Of a stretch of DNA of 64,000 nt, positions 8,922-18,864 are shown piece by piece. The DNA is from Azospirillum sp. TSH100 (lineage in GTDB: Bacteria > Pseudomonadota > Alphaproteobacteria > Azospirillales > Azospirillaceae), in the NCBI RefSeq assembly GCF_004923295.1, contig NZ_CP039635.1:702501-766500 (forward strand), given 5' to 3'. The first letter of the stretch is position 1. Each line of letters begins with the position of its first letter. Under the pieces are notes generated by a model that made no database searches, was not told the DNA's origin, and saw only the letters and a list, made by a program, of their open reading frames with translations. The position numbers and the translations under genes were made by a program.

Positions 8922-9605
8922 TCAGCCCGCCGGGACCCCGGCATGCAGCCAGCGGCCGAGCGTCAGGACGTCGAAGACCGGAAGCCCGAAGCGGGCGGCA
9001 ATCCCGGCCGAGAAAGGCGGCAGGTTGGTGCATTCCAGCAGGATGGCGCCGATGGCAGGCTCCCGACGCACCAGCTCCTCCACCACCGCCATCAGTTCCG
9101 CCTCCAGGCGCGGCCGGTCGTAAGGTTCATTCTTCTCGATCAGCCGATGAAAGGCGCCACCCCGGGGCAGGCCGGCGACGGGCGGCAGGCCCGACGTCTC
9201 CGTCAAGCCGGCCTCGCGGAAATGGGCGGGCGTCAGCGAGCCGGCGTCATAGGTGACGACACCGATCTTCCGGCCGGCCGGCAGCATGGCGGCGATCTGC
9301 GGCAGTTGCAGCAGGCTCGACGTGGCCAGCGGCCGCGACAGCCGGGCTGCGAGCTGGCGTTGGCGCAGCACCAGAAAGCCGCAGGAGGTCAGAAGCGCTC
9401 CCGCTCCCTGGCGGATCAGCTCCTCGCCCGCCGCGACGAAGGCATCCATCAGCCCGCCCTCGCGTCCATCGACCACATCGCGCGGCAACGCCCCGGAGAC
9501 CGTCCGATAGAGAACGGGAAAGGGCCAGCTGCCGGCATTGCCGACATCGCCGACCGGCCGCTCGAAAGCGGTGTCGAGCATGATGATGCCAAGCGGTCGG
9601 GCCAT
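8922..9605 (-). CDS. Aspartate/glutamate racemase family protein
   Basis: A 227-residue protein with the Asp/Glu/hydantoin racemase fold. Two cysteines in equivalent places are the likely acid/base pair: 'GALLTSCGFL' (about residue 80) and 'GAILLECTNLPPF' (about residue 190). The start ATG 9605 has a strong GGAAGGAG ribosome site; upstream sequence in frame is not conserved in character. It lies between the binding protein and permease genes of an uptake operon that also contains a D-amino-acid-dehydrogenase-like flavoprotein, so it may invert the stereocentre of the imported compound before oxidation. It could equally be a decarboxylase-type or hydantoin-racemase-type member; sequence alone does not decide. 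Confidence 0.8.
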   Translation of the reverse strand: MARPLGIIMLDTAFERPVGDVGNAGSWPFPVLYRTVSGALPRDVVDGREGGLMDAFVAAGEELIRQGAGALLTSCGFLVLRQRQLAARLSRPLATSSLLQLPQIAAMLPAGRKIGVVTYDAGSLTPAHFREAGLTETSGLPPVAGLPRGGAFHRLIEKNEPYDRPRLEAELMAVVEELVRREPAIGAILLECTNLPPFSAGIAARFGLPVFDVLTLGRWLHAGVPAG

Positions 9606-9673
9606 TCCCGATCTCCTTCCCACTCTCCTCGCCGAAAGCCGCCCACAGGCCGGCCGGAAGGCCGCAGCCGCCG

Positions 9674-10537
9674 TCAGAACTGGAGTTCGGGCGGAATGTC
9701 TTCCTTGCGCACCCCGACCAGTTCGAGACTGGACGTGATCCAGTCGGTGACCACGCCGGAGGAGCGGTTGTATTCCAGCCAATTGTCCACGAAGGTGCGG
9801 AAACGCGCGCTGTCCTCGGCCCGCACGCCGGCGCAGGTCGGCTGGCGGATGGCCGGACCGGGGATGACGATCTTCCCGACATTCGGGTTCTTCTTGACCG
9901 TCACCAGCGACAGCATGGCGACCTGGATGACCAGATCGGCGCGGCCGGTCTGGACGGCCAGCGTGGCCTCGTCCGGGGTCTTCAGGGCGACCAGCGTCGC
10001 CTTCGGCAGAACGCGGCGGGCGAACAGGTCATGGGTGGAGCCGATGTCCACCGCGACGCGGATGTCCGGCTTGTTCAGCTCTTCCCACGTCTTCGGTTCC
10101 AGCCCCTTCTTGGTGATGATGGTGAAGGTGTTCTGCATGATCGGCCGCGTGAACTCCACCACCAGCGCCCGCGACGGCGTGGGGCTGAGGCCGAACATGA
10201 TGTCGATCTTGTTGGCCTGCAGGTCGAGGACGGCGTTGCCCCAGGTGGTCTCGCTGATCTCCAGCTCCGCCTCCAGCGACTTGGCCAGATCGCGCGCCAT
10301 GCTCATGCAGAAGCCGGACCATTCGCCGGTGGCGATGTCCTTGTGGTAGTAGGGTTCGGTCCCGACAATGCCGGCGACGCGCAGCTTCTTCGTGCTGCGA
10401 ACCCGGTCGAAGGTGGATCCGGCGGCCGGCTGCTGGGCCAGGGCCGGCGTGGAAAGCGCCAGTGCGCCCGCACCCACTGTGGCCGTTCCGGCGGCGGCAA
10501 TACCGACAAGTCCGGCGAACTCCCGTCTGCTGACCAT
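9674..10537 (-). CDS. Amino-acid-type ABC transporter substrate-binding protein (family 3)
   Basis: A 287-residue periplasmic binding protein. It starts with 'MVSRREFAGLVGIAAAG', a twin-arginine-like signal, then an alanine-rich stretch ending 'STPALAQQPA' for cleavage. The mature part has 'KLRVAGIVGTEPYY', 'ETTWGNAVLDLQANKIDIMFGLSPTPSRA' and 'RADLVIQVAML', typical of family 3. I prefer ATG 10537 to an in-frame ATG seven codons upstream because AGGGG sits eight bases before it. First gene of the minus-strand operon and divergent from the LysR gene at 10753, which probably controls it. The ligand is unknown. Confidence 0.9.
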   Translation of the reverse strand: MVSRREFAGLVGIAAAGTATVGAGALALSTPALAQQPAAGSTFDRVRSTKKLRVAGIVGTEPYYHKDIATGEWSGFCMSMARDLAKSLEAELEISETTWGNAVLDLQANKIDIMFGLSPTPSRALVVEFTRPIMQNTFTIITKKGLEPKTWEELNKPDIRVAVDIGSTHDLFARRVLPKATLVALKTPDEATLAVQTGRADLVIQVAMLSLVTVKKNPNVGKIVIPGPAIRQPTCAGVRAEDSARFRTFVDNWLEYNRSSGVVTDWITSSLELVGVRKEDIPPELQF

Positions 10538-10716
10538 CTCGATCCCCTGTCCGTTCAATATTGCCGGAATCCATTCAACCTGAGGCGGCTGCCGGGCAGC
10601 GGATTGTCTTTCTCTCCGCAGTCCTGGCCATCTCCCATCGGTCGGTACGTTCCGTTGATGGGACTATTTGATGACGCAGAACGCCCGCCGGAAAAAACAT
10701 TGAAAAATCCGTCTAT

Positions 10717-10733
10717 CATGACTTTTATTCATG
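10717..10733. promoter_or_regulatory. Inverted repeat, candidate LysR operator
   Basis: CATGA, seven bases, TCATG: a 17-base dyad in the 215-base space between the divergent binding-protein and LysR genes, 20 bases before the LysR start. LysR regulators commonly bind dyads of about this size in such divergent regions. No other strong dyad was seen in the gap. Confidence 0.4.
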
Positions 10734-10752
10734 CTCTGGCAGGCGGGCGACC

Positions 10753-11667
10753 ATGCGGCGATATCTTCCCTCCCTTTCGGCACTGCACGCTTTCGAAGCG
10801 GCGGCCCGGTTCATGAACTTTACCAAGGCGGCCGAGGATCTTGGCCTGACCCAGAGCGGGATCAGCCGGCAGATACGGAATCTCGAGGATTTTCTGGGCG
10901 TTACCCTATTTCACCGATCCGGCCCCCGCCTGGTTCTGACGGAGGTCGGCGCCACCTATTACCGCGATCTGGCACTGGCGCTCGACAAGCTCCAGGAAAT
11001 CTCGATCGACGCCGTCCGTGGGCGCAGCATAGAGTCCTCGTTGATGATAGGAACCCACCATACGCTTGCCTCGCGCTGGCTTCCGGCGAGGCTGGGGTCC
11101 TTCATCGCCGCCCACCCCGACATACCGATCGAGGTCTCGCCGGCGCTGCCGACCACGGATTTCGACACGACGAGGTTCGACATCACCATCCTGCGCGGTG
11201 CCGGCACCTGGCTGCACACACGAGCCATCGAGCTGTTCGATGAAAAGCTGGCGGTTGTCGCCTCACCCACCCTGATCGCGGCGGGTGAAAGGCTGGATCC
11301 GCTGGATTTCGCCAAATTCCCGATGCTTCAGAACGCCGGCCGTCCCAGCCTGTGGCTGCACTGGCTGCGCGTGGCCGGGCTGGACTACAGCGGACGGATC
11401 CAAGGAAACCGCTTCGCCCACAACGACATGCTGATCAACGCAGCCGTCCACGGCATCGGCATTGCCGTAATCCCGGTTTGCTACATCGAGCGGGAATTGG
11501 CGCGGGGCGAGTTGCACACGCCCTTTGGTGAGCCCATCCGCTCCGGCGACTCCTATTATGCGGTTTATCCGGAGCGCAAAGCCCACCAGCCCAACGTTAT
11601 TCTGTTCCGCGATTGGCTGATCCGTCAAACCCGCAGATATGAACCGATCGTCAATGCGGATGAGTGA
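10753..11667 (+). CDS. LysR family transcriptional regulator (GcvA-like)
   Basis: A 304-residue LysR regulator. The winged HTH is at residues 1-65 ('LSALHAFEAAARFMNFTKAAEDLGLTQSGISRQIRNLEDFLG', written here in part), followed by the effector domain with 'LMIGTHHTLASRWLPARL'. The opening 'RRYLPSLSALHAFEAAAR' is characteristic of the GcvA subgroup. It is divergent from the six-gene uptake and oxidation operon and most likely activates it in response to the imported substrate or a product. Confidence 0.92.
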   Translation: MRRYLPSLSALHAFEAAARFMNFTKAAEDLGLTQSGISRQIRNLEDFLGVTLFHRSGPRLVLTEVGATYYRDLALALDKLQEISIDAVRGRSIESSLMIGTHHTLASRWLPARLGSFIAAHPDIPIEVSPALPTTDFDTTRFDITILRGAGTWLHTRAIELFDEKLAVVASPTLIAAGERLDPLDFAKFPMLQNAGRPSLWLHWLRVAGLDYSGRIQGNRFAHNDMLINAAVHGIGIAVIPVCYIERELARGELHTPFGEPIRSGDSYYAVYPERKAHQPNVILFRDWLIRQTRRYEPIVNADE

Positions 11668-11820
11668 GCGCCCCTCGGTCCAGCTCATCTGGTCCCGAGG
11701 TGCGGTGCAGGAATACTTGGAAGAGTCCTGAACTGATCCTTCCGCGTTTTCGGTGCAGCGTGAAGCAATTATGGGCAGCAGTGAGCACATGGAAGGAACG
11801 GTATCCCTTTTCTGAGTGTT

Positions 11821-12220
11821 CTGGTTTTCTTATCGGAATCGCTGCTATCCCTGCTCCCGCCCGGCCTCGCCGTTGATCACGTCACGGCCGCCGCCGACCG
11901 CGTTGTTGTGACCATGCGCGCTCGTGCCTCTATGGCGGCCTGCCCGGTGCATCGGCGTCCGTCATGCCGCCGCGTCGTCGCTAACGCCCCCACTGCCTTC
12001 AATACCGGCGGCCGGGTTGCCGATAGCGGATCGTAACGGTGTTCGACAGGTCCGGTTCGACGAGGTGATCGCGTTGCACGGCCAGGGCTGGCCGATGAAG
12101 CGGATCGCCCGGACGCCCGGCATCAATCGCAGGATGGTTTGCACGCGGGCGACGGCGGGCGAATTTTCACTCTGGTCTCGTCTCGAACCTCGCCGCCGGG
12201 ATCGGCAACACCGCCGGCCA
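11821..12220 (+). pseudogene. ISL3-family transposase remnant
   Basis: Two decayed pieces of one transposase lie in different frames. In frame with 11851, 'LLSLLPPGLAVDHVTAAADR' then 'ASMAACPVHRRPS' resembles the N-terminal zinc-binding part of ISL3 transposases, except that the second half of the cysteine motif has drifted; this frame ends at TAA 12034. In the frame of 12055, 'VRFDEVIALHGQGWPMKRIA' followed by 'PGINRRMV' matches the helix-turn-helix found in the C-terminal half of the long ISL3 transposases. The central DDE catalytic part is missing, so the element is dead. I found no terminal repeats. The rest of the 690-base gap (11668-12357) shows nothing I recognise. Confidence 0.5.
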
Positions 12221-12357
12221 GGGCGCCCTCGTCCGCCAGCGCGGATCACCGGGTTTGAGCCTTCATTCCTCCCCGACTTCGGCCCACGGCCTCGGCCCCG
12301 AGCTGTTCGTCCGCCAGGGCCTTCTCTTTGCCTGCTTCAGGCGAAGCCGGTGGCCGG

Positions 12358-13119
12358 TCAGTTCTTCAGCTTGTAGCCCGTGCGGAAAATCCACCACACG
12401 ACGGCAAGGCAGATCGCCAGCAACAGGGCGGTCATGCCGAGGCTCAAGGCGACGGGCATGTCGGCGGCGCCGTAGAAGCTCCAGCGGAAGCCGCTGACCA
12501 GATAGACGACCGGATTGAACAGGGTGACCGTTTGCCAGAACGGCGGCAGCATGTTGATCGAATAGAAGCTCCCGCCCAGGAAGGCGAGCGGTGTCACGAT
12601 CAGCATCGGCACGATCTGAAGCTTTTCCCAGCCGTCGGCCCAGATGCCCAGAATGAAGCCGAGCAGGCTGAAGGTCACCGACGTCAGCACGAGGAAGGCG
12701 ACCATCCAGACCGGGTGGGCGATGGAAAAATCCACGAACAGCCGCGCCGTCAGCAGGATCAGCGTTCCAAGGATGATGGACTTGGTCGCCGCCGCGCCGA
12801 CATAGCCGATCACCGTCTCGAAGGCGGAGACGGGGGCCGACAGCAGCTCGTAGATCGTGCCGGAATAGCGTGGCATGTAGATGCCGAAGGACGCGTTCGA
12901 CACGCTTTCCGTCAGCACCGACATCATGACGAGGCCGGGGACGAGGAACGCGCCGTAGCTGACGCCTTCGATGGATGCGAAACGCCCGCCGATCGCCGCC
13001 CCGAAGACGACGAAGTACAGCGAGGTGGAGATCACCGGGCCGGCGATGCTCTGCGCCAGCGTCCGCCAGGTGCGGGCCAGCTCGAAGAGATAGATGGCCT
13101 TGATCGCATGAAGGTTCAT
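12358..13119 (-). CDS. ABC-2 type transporter permease (YadH-like)
   Basis: A 253-residue membrane protein with six hydrophobic segments and the ABC-2 signature region '[20 protein letters not shown]' and '[36 protein letters not shown]'. It forms an exporter with the ATPase encoded just upstream; the two genes overlap in ATGA at 13116-13119. E. coli YadH has the same size and layout. The cargo of this family (drug, lipid or polysaccharide) is not known here. Confidence 0.9.
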   Translation of the reverse strand: MNLHAIKAIYLFELARTWRTLAQSIAGPVISTSLYFVVFGAAIGGRFASIEGVSYGAFLVPGLVMMSVLTESVSNASFGIYMPRYSGTIYELLSAPVSAFETVIGYVGAAATKSIILGTLILLTARLFVDFSIAHPVWMVAFLVLTSVTFSLLGFILGIWADGWEKLQIVPMLIVTPLAFLGGSFYSINMLPPFWQTVTLFNPVVYLVSGFRWSFYGAADMPVALSLGMTALLLAICLAVVWWIFRTGYKLKN

Positions 13120-14042
13120 GCCCGCTCCCTCACCAGATTGACGAAGATCTCCTCCAGGGAGCTCTCTTCGGTGCGCAGGTTCGTGTAGGTGATGCCGTGG
13201 TCGCCCAGCTTGCGGAGAAGCCCGGCGATGCCGGTGCGCTCCTGCTGCGTGTCGAAGCTGTAGACCAGTTCCCGCCCGCCCTCCGACAGGGTCAGGGGAT
13301 AGCCGGCGAGTTCGGCCGGGATGGCGGTCAAGGGCGCCTGCAATTGCAGGGTCAGCTGCCGCTTCCCCAGCTTCTGCATCAGCGCGGCCTTTTCCTCCAC
13401 CAGGACGATCCGGCCGCCGGAGATCACGCCGATGCTGTCGGCCATCTCCTCCGCCTCCTCGATATAATGGGTGGTCAGGATGATGGTGACGCCGCTGTCG
13501 CGCAGGCGCCCGATCATCTCCCACATGCCGCGGCGAAGCTCCACGTCCACGCCGGCCGTCGGCTCGTCCAGGAACAGGATGCGCGGCTCGTGCGACAGCG
13601 CCTTCGCGATCAGCACGCGCCGCTTCATGCCGCCGGACAGCGCCATGACCTTGGTGTCCTTCTTCTCCCACAGGGACAGATCCTTCAGGATCCGTTCGAT
13701 CACCGCGGGGTTGGGCGGCTTGCCGAACAGGCCCCGGCTGAAGCTGACGGTCGCCCAGACGCTTTCGAACGATTCGGTCGTCAGTTCCTGGGGGACCAGA
13801 CCGATCAGCGACCGCGCGGCGCGCCAGTCGCGGCGGATGTCGTGGCCGTCCACCGTCACGCTGCCCGCTGTCGCCCGGACGATGCCGCAGACGATGCTGA
13901 TCAGCGTCGTCTTGCCGGCACCGTTCGGACCGAGCAGCGCCAGGATCTCGCCGCGGCGGATGTCGAGATCGACTCCTTTCAGGGCCTGGAAGCCGGATGC
14001 GTAGGTCTTTTCCAACCCACGAATCTCAATGATAGGCTGCAT
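13116..14042 (-). CDS. ABC transporter ATP-binding protein (YadG-like)
   Basis: A 308-residue ATPase partner of the ABC-2 permease. Walker A '[10 protein letters not shown]' (about residue 39-48), '[15 protein letters not shown]', signature '[15 protein letters not shown]', Walker B '[20 protein letters not shown]' and '[15 protein letters not shown]' match the YadG subgroup closely, including the C-terminal '[13 protein letters not shown]'. Start ATG 14042 has GAGGAAAG upstream. It lies 86 bases downstream of the creC-like kinase gene on the same strand, so it may be co-transcribed with creBC. Confidence 0.92.
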   Translation of the reverse strand: MQPIIEIRGLEKTYASGFQALKGVDLDIRRGEILALLGPNGAGKTTLISIVCGIVRATAGSVTVDGHDIRRDWRAARSLIGLVPQELTTESFESVWATVSFSRGLFGKPPNPAVIERILKDLSLWEKKDTKVMALSGGMKRRVLIAKALSHEPRILFLDEPTAGVDVELRRGMWEMIGRLRDSGVTIILTTHYIEEAEEMADSIGVISGGRIVLVEEKAALMQKLGKRQLTLQLQAPLTAIPAELAGYPLTLSEGGRELVYSFDTQQERTGIAGLLRKLGDHGITYTNLRTEESSLEEIFVNLVRERA

Positions 14043-14128
14043 ATCTTTCCTCGGCTTGGGGCCAACTCCCGGATGCGGACGCCACCAGGGCCGGGCCACC
14101 ATAGCGCTGTGCGGCGCCCGGCGGAATT

Positions 14129-15750
14129 TTACCTGAGTGATAGGACCCGGCGCAGCGCGACCTCGAACAGGGCGCCGCGTTCGGACGGCAGCAGGGCGAT
14201 GCTGCCGCCATGGGCCTCCACCAGCCCCCGCGCGATGGTGAGGCCGAGACCGGTGCCGCTGCGGTCGCGCGCGGTGGTGAAGAAAGGGACGAAGACCCGG
14301 TCGGCATTCGCCGGCGAGATGCCCGGCCCGTCGTCGGCAATCCGCAGGATCGCCCGCTCGCCCTCGGCCCGCAGGGTGACGGTCACCCGCGCGTCCGCGC
14401 CGGCATGGTGCCTCGCATTTTCGATCAGGTTCGCCAGGACGCTTTCCAGGGAGTCCCGCCCCATGGCGACCGGCAGCGAGGCCGGCAGCGACACGTCCGC
14501 GCCATGACGCTCGGCCAGACGGGCGGCGACCGGCACGGCGTCGGTCACCGCATCCTCGGTCACGGTCATCACGTCGGCGCGGGCCAGTTCCAGCAGGCGG
14601 CGGACGAGGCGGGACAGCCGTCCGGCCTCGGCGTCCATGTTGGCGAGGAAGCGGTCCCGTTCCTCGGGAGGCATGCTGTCCATGTGGTCGCGCAGCAGCT
14701 CGACGGTGCCGCGGATGGTCGTCAGCGGAGTCTTGAACTCGTGCGAGACATGGGCGGCGAAGTCGCGGATATAGTCGGCCCGCTCCTCCAGCGTCCTCGC
14801 CATGCGGGTCAGCGCGTCGGACAGTTCGGCGACCTCGCGCACCACCGGGCGCGGCAGCGGGACCATCACGCCCCGTTCGCCGTCCGCCGTGCGCTTCGCC
14901 AGCCCGGTGACCGCCCGGAGCGGGCGGGCGATGGCGACCGTCCCCAGCCGCGCCAGCACCCCCACCGACGCCAGCAGCAGCACCGCCAGCCCGGCGAGGT
15001 GCCAGCGCTTGCCGTAGAGGGTGTCGGCGATGCTGCGCGGCGTGCGCGACACCACCACCACGCCGACGACACGCCCGTCGTCGAGCACGGGCTGGGCGGT
15101 GAAGACCCGCACCGACCGGCTGCGGTCCGGCACGGCCGGGCTGTCCGAACCGGACCGGTAGCTTATCCGGTCGTGACTTGTGCGTTCGCGCAGGACGCTG
15201 GCGGCCTCGCCGGCCAGGGCACGGCGGACCTCGTCCTGCCGCGCCAGGGACAGGCCCATCTCCTCGCCGGTGCTGGCGACGACCACTCCCTGGCGGTCGG
15301 TGACCCTCATGCCGGCCAGGGTGATGCGCTGCGCCTCGCGCAGGATCGGGCCGAGCGTCGATCCGGCAATGGCGGCGGATGGGTCGCTCGCCATCGCCGG
15401 GACCGGATCGGGGGCGGGGGGAAGGATCGGATCCTCGGCTAGGTCGAGGCTGGCGAAGCGAGGCGTCCAGGGCGGGTCGAAGCCGGGCGGGCGGGTCCAG
15501 GCCGGATCCACCGGGGGGCCGAGATCCTCCGCCTTGCCGCCGGCCCGGCGCCAGGCGTCGCGGTAGAAGGCGGCGACCACCCCGGCCTGGGCGATCAGTT
15601 CGGATTCGGTCTGGCGGATCAGGGCGCTCTCGTAGAGGCGGAGGATCCACAGGCCGCTCAGCGGCAGGACCAGCGCCGCCACCGTCATCACCAGCAGCAC
15701 GGTTCCGATGGACGGCCGCCGTCCGGACGGCGACCTCCCGGATGGCGATG

Positions 15751-15754
<4 letters not shown>
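14129..15754 (-). CDS. creC: CreC-like sensor histidine kinase
   Basis: A 541-residue membrane kinase. A hydrophobic segment at residues 18-40, a periplasmic sensing region of about 200 residues, a second membrane segment near '[15 protein letters not shown]', a HAMP region, HisKA with '[11 protein letters not shown]' (phospho-acceptor histidine near residue 337) and HATPase with '[12 protein letters not shown]' (N box), 'IADDGPGIS' and '[19 protein letters not shown]'. The gene overlaps the creB-like regulator gene by 4 bases, and a CreD family gene is divergent, which is the reason for naming it CreC. Signal unknown; in enteric bacteria the pathway responds to growth on fermentation products and to cell-wall stress. 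Confidence 0.82.
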
Positions 15755-16443
<689 letters not shown>

Positions 16444-16467
16444 GACAGCGCAACCCTACCCGATAAT

Positions 16468-16506
16468 CTGCACAAGTTCTGCACGGAGATTCCTTCCCGG
16501 CTGCAC
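16468..16506. promoter_or_regulatory. Phased CTGCAC direct repeats, Cre-tag-like operator
   Basis: CTGCAC occurs at 16468-16473, 16479-16484 and 16501-16506, that is with steps of 11 and 22 bases, on one face of the helix. The first pair reads TGCAC-N6-TGCAC. The E. coli CreB site (cre tag) is TTCAC-N6-TTCAC, so each half differs by one base and the spacing is the same. The repeats lie between the divergent creB and creD genes, as an autoregulated CreB site would. Confidence 0.6.
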
Positions 16507-16580
16507 AACCGCGTCATCGCCGCGGCATGCCGGGCCGCCACGCTGGGGGCCTGTTTGCCATCGCCCCGTGGAGTGTCCGA

Positions 16581-17924
16581 ATGACCGTGCCGTCTGATCC
16601 CCCACCCAGCATTCCGCCCGCGCGCCGCAACCGCCGGTCCGCGAAGTTCCTGCAGATCGTCCTGCTTCTGGCGGCGACCCTCATCGCCGGCCTGCCGGTC
16701 TCCGGGATCATCGGCGAACGCTCCGACCGGCAGGCCGAGATGCAGGAGGAACTGGCGCGGAGCTGGAGTCCCGAACAGACTGTGCGGACGCCGGTGCTGG
16801 CGGTTCCCTATCTCGCCGCCGACGGCAAGACCCGCGGTTACCTGAAGATCGCGCCCGCGACCCTGGCGACGCAGGCGGCCCTGGTGCCGGAGCGCAAGAG
16901 GCGCGGCCTGTTCTCCGCGACCGTCTACACCGCGGCGCTGGAGATGACCGGCAGCTTCGCGGTCCCGTCCGCGTCCAGCCTCGAAAAGCTGGTCGGGCGC
17001 AGCGGTTCCATCTCCTGGCAGGACAGCGTCTTCCTGCTCCAGGCGTCGGGGCTGGCCGGCATGACCGCCGAGGACCGCGTGGTCTGGAACGGGGAGGCCA
17101 TCCCCTGGCGCGGCTGCCAGGAACTGGTCGCCCGCGCCGAAGACTGCCGGGGTGCCGCGCTGGCCGCCCGCCCGACCATGGCGGCGGCCCCCGCCACCAG
17201 CGTGGAGATGAAGTTCCAGGCGACGGTGACGCTGCGCGGCACCGGGGCCTTCCACCAGACCCTCGACAGCCGGCAGGCCACGGCGGTGATCAAGGCGCCG
17301 TGGCCGACGCCGAGCTTCGTCGGCACCGTGCTGCCGTCGGACCCGACCGTGACCGCCGACGCCTTCGAGGCACGGTGGACCGTCTCGGACTATTCCAGGC
17401 CGCCGCTCCGCTCCGACGCGACGCTGTTGGATTCCGCCGAAGCCCAATATCTCCCCTCGGTCGGCGTCGAACTGCTGGAGGCGGTTCCCACCTACCGCAT
17501 GATCAACCGCGCCTCGAAATACGCCAGCCTCTTCGTCGTGCTGTCTTTCACGGTCTATGCGCTGTTCGAGCTTCTCTCCAGCGTGCGCATCCACATCCTC
17601 CAGTATGGCCTGCTCGGACTGTCGATGACGCTGTTCTCCCTTCTGCTGGTGTCCTTCGCCGAACCGTTCGGCTATGTCGCCGGCTACTGGATCAGCGCGG
17701 CGCTCGTCCTGGTCCAGGCAACGGCCTACACCGCGGCGGTCACCCGGCGCACCGGTCCGACCCTGGTCTTCGCGACGGCGCTGGCGAGCCTGTTCGCCTT
17801 CCTCCACCTGCTCATCGGGCTGGAGAACTATTCCCTGCTGGTGGGGACGGTCGCCCTGTTCCTGGTCCTGTCGGCGGTCATGGCCGTCACCCAGCGCGTG
17901 GACTGGCAGGGAGAGGAACCGTGA
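16581..17924 (+). CDS. creD: CreD family inner membrane protein
   Basis: A 447-residue protein with one N-terminal membrane segment (residues about 19-42, 'FLQIVLLLAATLIAGLPVSG'), a long periplasmic domain, and a cluster of four to five membrane segments from about residue 310 ('MINRASKYASLFVVLSFTVY' onward). The landmarks 'PTPSFVGTVLP', 'VPTYRMINRASKYA' and 'LQYGLLGLSMTLFSLLLVSFAE' align with E. coli CreD ('HPSFLGDFLP', 'LTDRATKYAILL', 'MQYLLVGLSLVMFYLLLLALSE'). CreD is the main output of CreBC and supports envelope integrity; it affects beta-lactam and colicin tolerance in other bacteria. ATG 16581 has GTGGAG upstream and starts just before the basic stretch that precedes the first membrane segment. 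Confidence 0.9.
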   Translation: MTVPSDPPPSIPPARRNRRSAKFLQIVLLLAATLIAGLPVSGIIGERSDRQAEMQEELARSWSPEQTVRTPVLAVPYLAADGKTRGYLKIAPATLATQAALVPERKRRGLFSATVYTAALEMTGSFAVPSASSLEKLVGRSGSISWQDSVFLLQASGLAGMTAEDRVVWNGEAIPWRGCQELVARAEDCRGAALAARPTMAAAPATSVEMKFQATVTLRGTGAFHQTLDSRQATAVIKAPWPTPSFVGTVLPSDPTVTADAFEARWTVSDYSRPPLRSDATLLDSAEAQYLPSVGVELLEAVPTYRMINRASKYASLFVVLSFTVYALFELLSSVRIHILQYGLLGLSMTLFSLLLVSFAEPFGYVAGYWISAALVLVQATAYTAAVTRRTGPTLVFATALASLFAFLHLLIGLENYSLLVGTVALFLVLSAVMAVTQRVDWQGEEP

Positions 17925-17951
17925 GGGCTTTTGCCTGGTGTGCCGGCCGCC

Positions 17952-18118
17952 GGCTCTGTCGCAAAGTTTGCCGGCACGCGGCGGAAGGGCTGGACCCTGC
18001 GTGCTCGCCGAGGCCGTCCGGTTCATCAGCCGGCAGCTCGAACTCCAGGACGCATCGCGTCGGTGCTGAGGCCCGTAATCATCATCTCGCGCCTGCCGGC
18101 AAACTTTGCGACAGAACC
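17952..18118. mobile_element. 167-bp IS6-like miniature inverted-repeat element
   Basis: The left end begins GGCTCTGTCGCAAAGTTTGC (first 20 of 25 bases, 17952-17976) and the right end is its inverse (18094-18118); 24 of 25 positions match. The end sequence GG(T/C)TCTGT(T/C)GCAAA is typical of IS6-family elements. The 117 bases inside have no complete gene. The eight bases flanking each side do not match, so no target duplication is visible. It sits in the 236-base gap downstream of creD. Confidence 0.6.
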
Positions 18119-18160
18119 CTCAAACGGGCTTTCAGCCCTCACTTCCCAGGCAATGGCCGG

Positions 18161-18835
18161 TCATGAGGACATCTCCCCAAGCGCCGCCACGACCGCCGCG
18201 CTGGGGGCGGTCCAGCCGACGATGCCGCCCTGGGCACGGATCATCGCCAGGGTCGCCGCCTTGAAGGCCGGAAAATAGCTGTCCGTGGCGTCTTCGACCA
18301 GCAGGCAGTCAAAGCCGCGGTCGTTGGCCTCGCGCATGGTGGTCTGCACGCAGACTTCGGTGGTGACGCCGGCGAAGACGAGATGGCTGGTGCCGAGTTC
18401 GGCCAGCACGCCGGCCAGCGGCGTGGCGTAGAAGGCGCCCTTGCCGGGCTTCTCGATCACGATCTCGCCCGCCAGCGGGGCGAGTTCGGGGATGATGTCG
18501 CTGCCGGGTTCGCCCGCGATCAGGATGCGGCCCATCGGTCCCGGATCGCCGATGCGCAGCGGCCCGCCGCCGCGGTTGAGCTTGGAGGGCGGGCAGTCGG
18601 ACAGGTCCGGCCGATGGACCTCCTTGGTGTGGATGACCGGCAGTCCGCGGGCGCGGAAGGCGTCGAGCAGCGCACGGGTCGGCGCAATCGACGGGCGCAG
18701 CTGCGTCACGTCGTTGCCCAGGGCCTCGCCGAAGCCGCCGGGCTCCAGGAAATCGCGCTGCATGTCGATGACGATCAGCGCCGTCCGCGCCACGGGAAAG
18801 GTGAAGGGGTAGGGCAGGGCGGGGATCGTCAGCAT
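18161..18835 (-). CDS. Cysteine hydrolase of the isochorismatase family, BiuH paralogue
   Basis: A 224-residue isochorismatase-fold amidase. The triad is visible: aspartate in '[10 protein letters not shown]', lysine in '[10 protein letters not shown]', and the nucleophile cysteine in '[19 protein letters not shown]'. It shares with the biuret hydrolase at 20457-21140 the signature 'HRPDLSD', '[16 protein letters not shown]' and 'IIPELAPL', so the two are clearly related, but the region around the substrate pocket differs (no PANKRWRS segment). It probably hydrolyses a related small ureide or amide, or acts as a second biuretase. Start ATG 18835 has a GGAG eight bases upstream; ATG 18853 is possible. 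Last gene of the BMP transporter operon, 29 bases after the ATPase gene. Confidence 0.85.
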   Translation of the reverse strand: MLTIPALPYPFTFPVARTALIVIDMQRDFLEPGGFGEALGNDVTQLRPSIAPTRALLDAFRARGLPVIHTKEVHRPDLSDCPPSKLNRGGGPLRIGDPGPMGRILIAGEPGSDIIPELAPLAGEIVIEKPGKGAFYATPLAGVLAELGTSHLVFAGVTTEVCVQTTMREANDRGFDCLLVEDATDSYFPAFKAATLAMIRAQGGIVGWTAPSAAVVAALGEMSS

Positions 18836-18864
18836 GGCGGCAGCTCCGTCCATCGGGTTTTCAG

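Noticed and set aside
8445..10349. Long plus-strand frame opposite the permease, racemase and binding-protein genes
   Set aside because: It crosses three well-supported minus-strand genes and has no domain.
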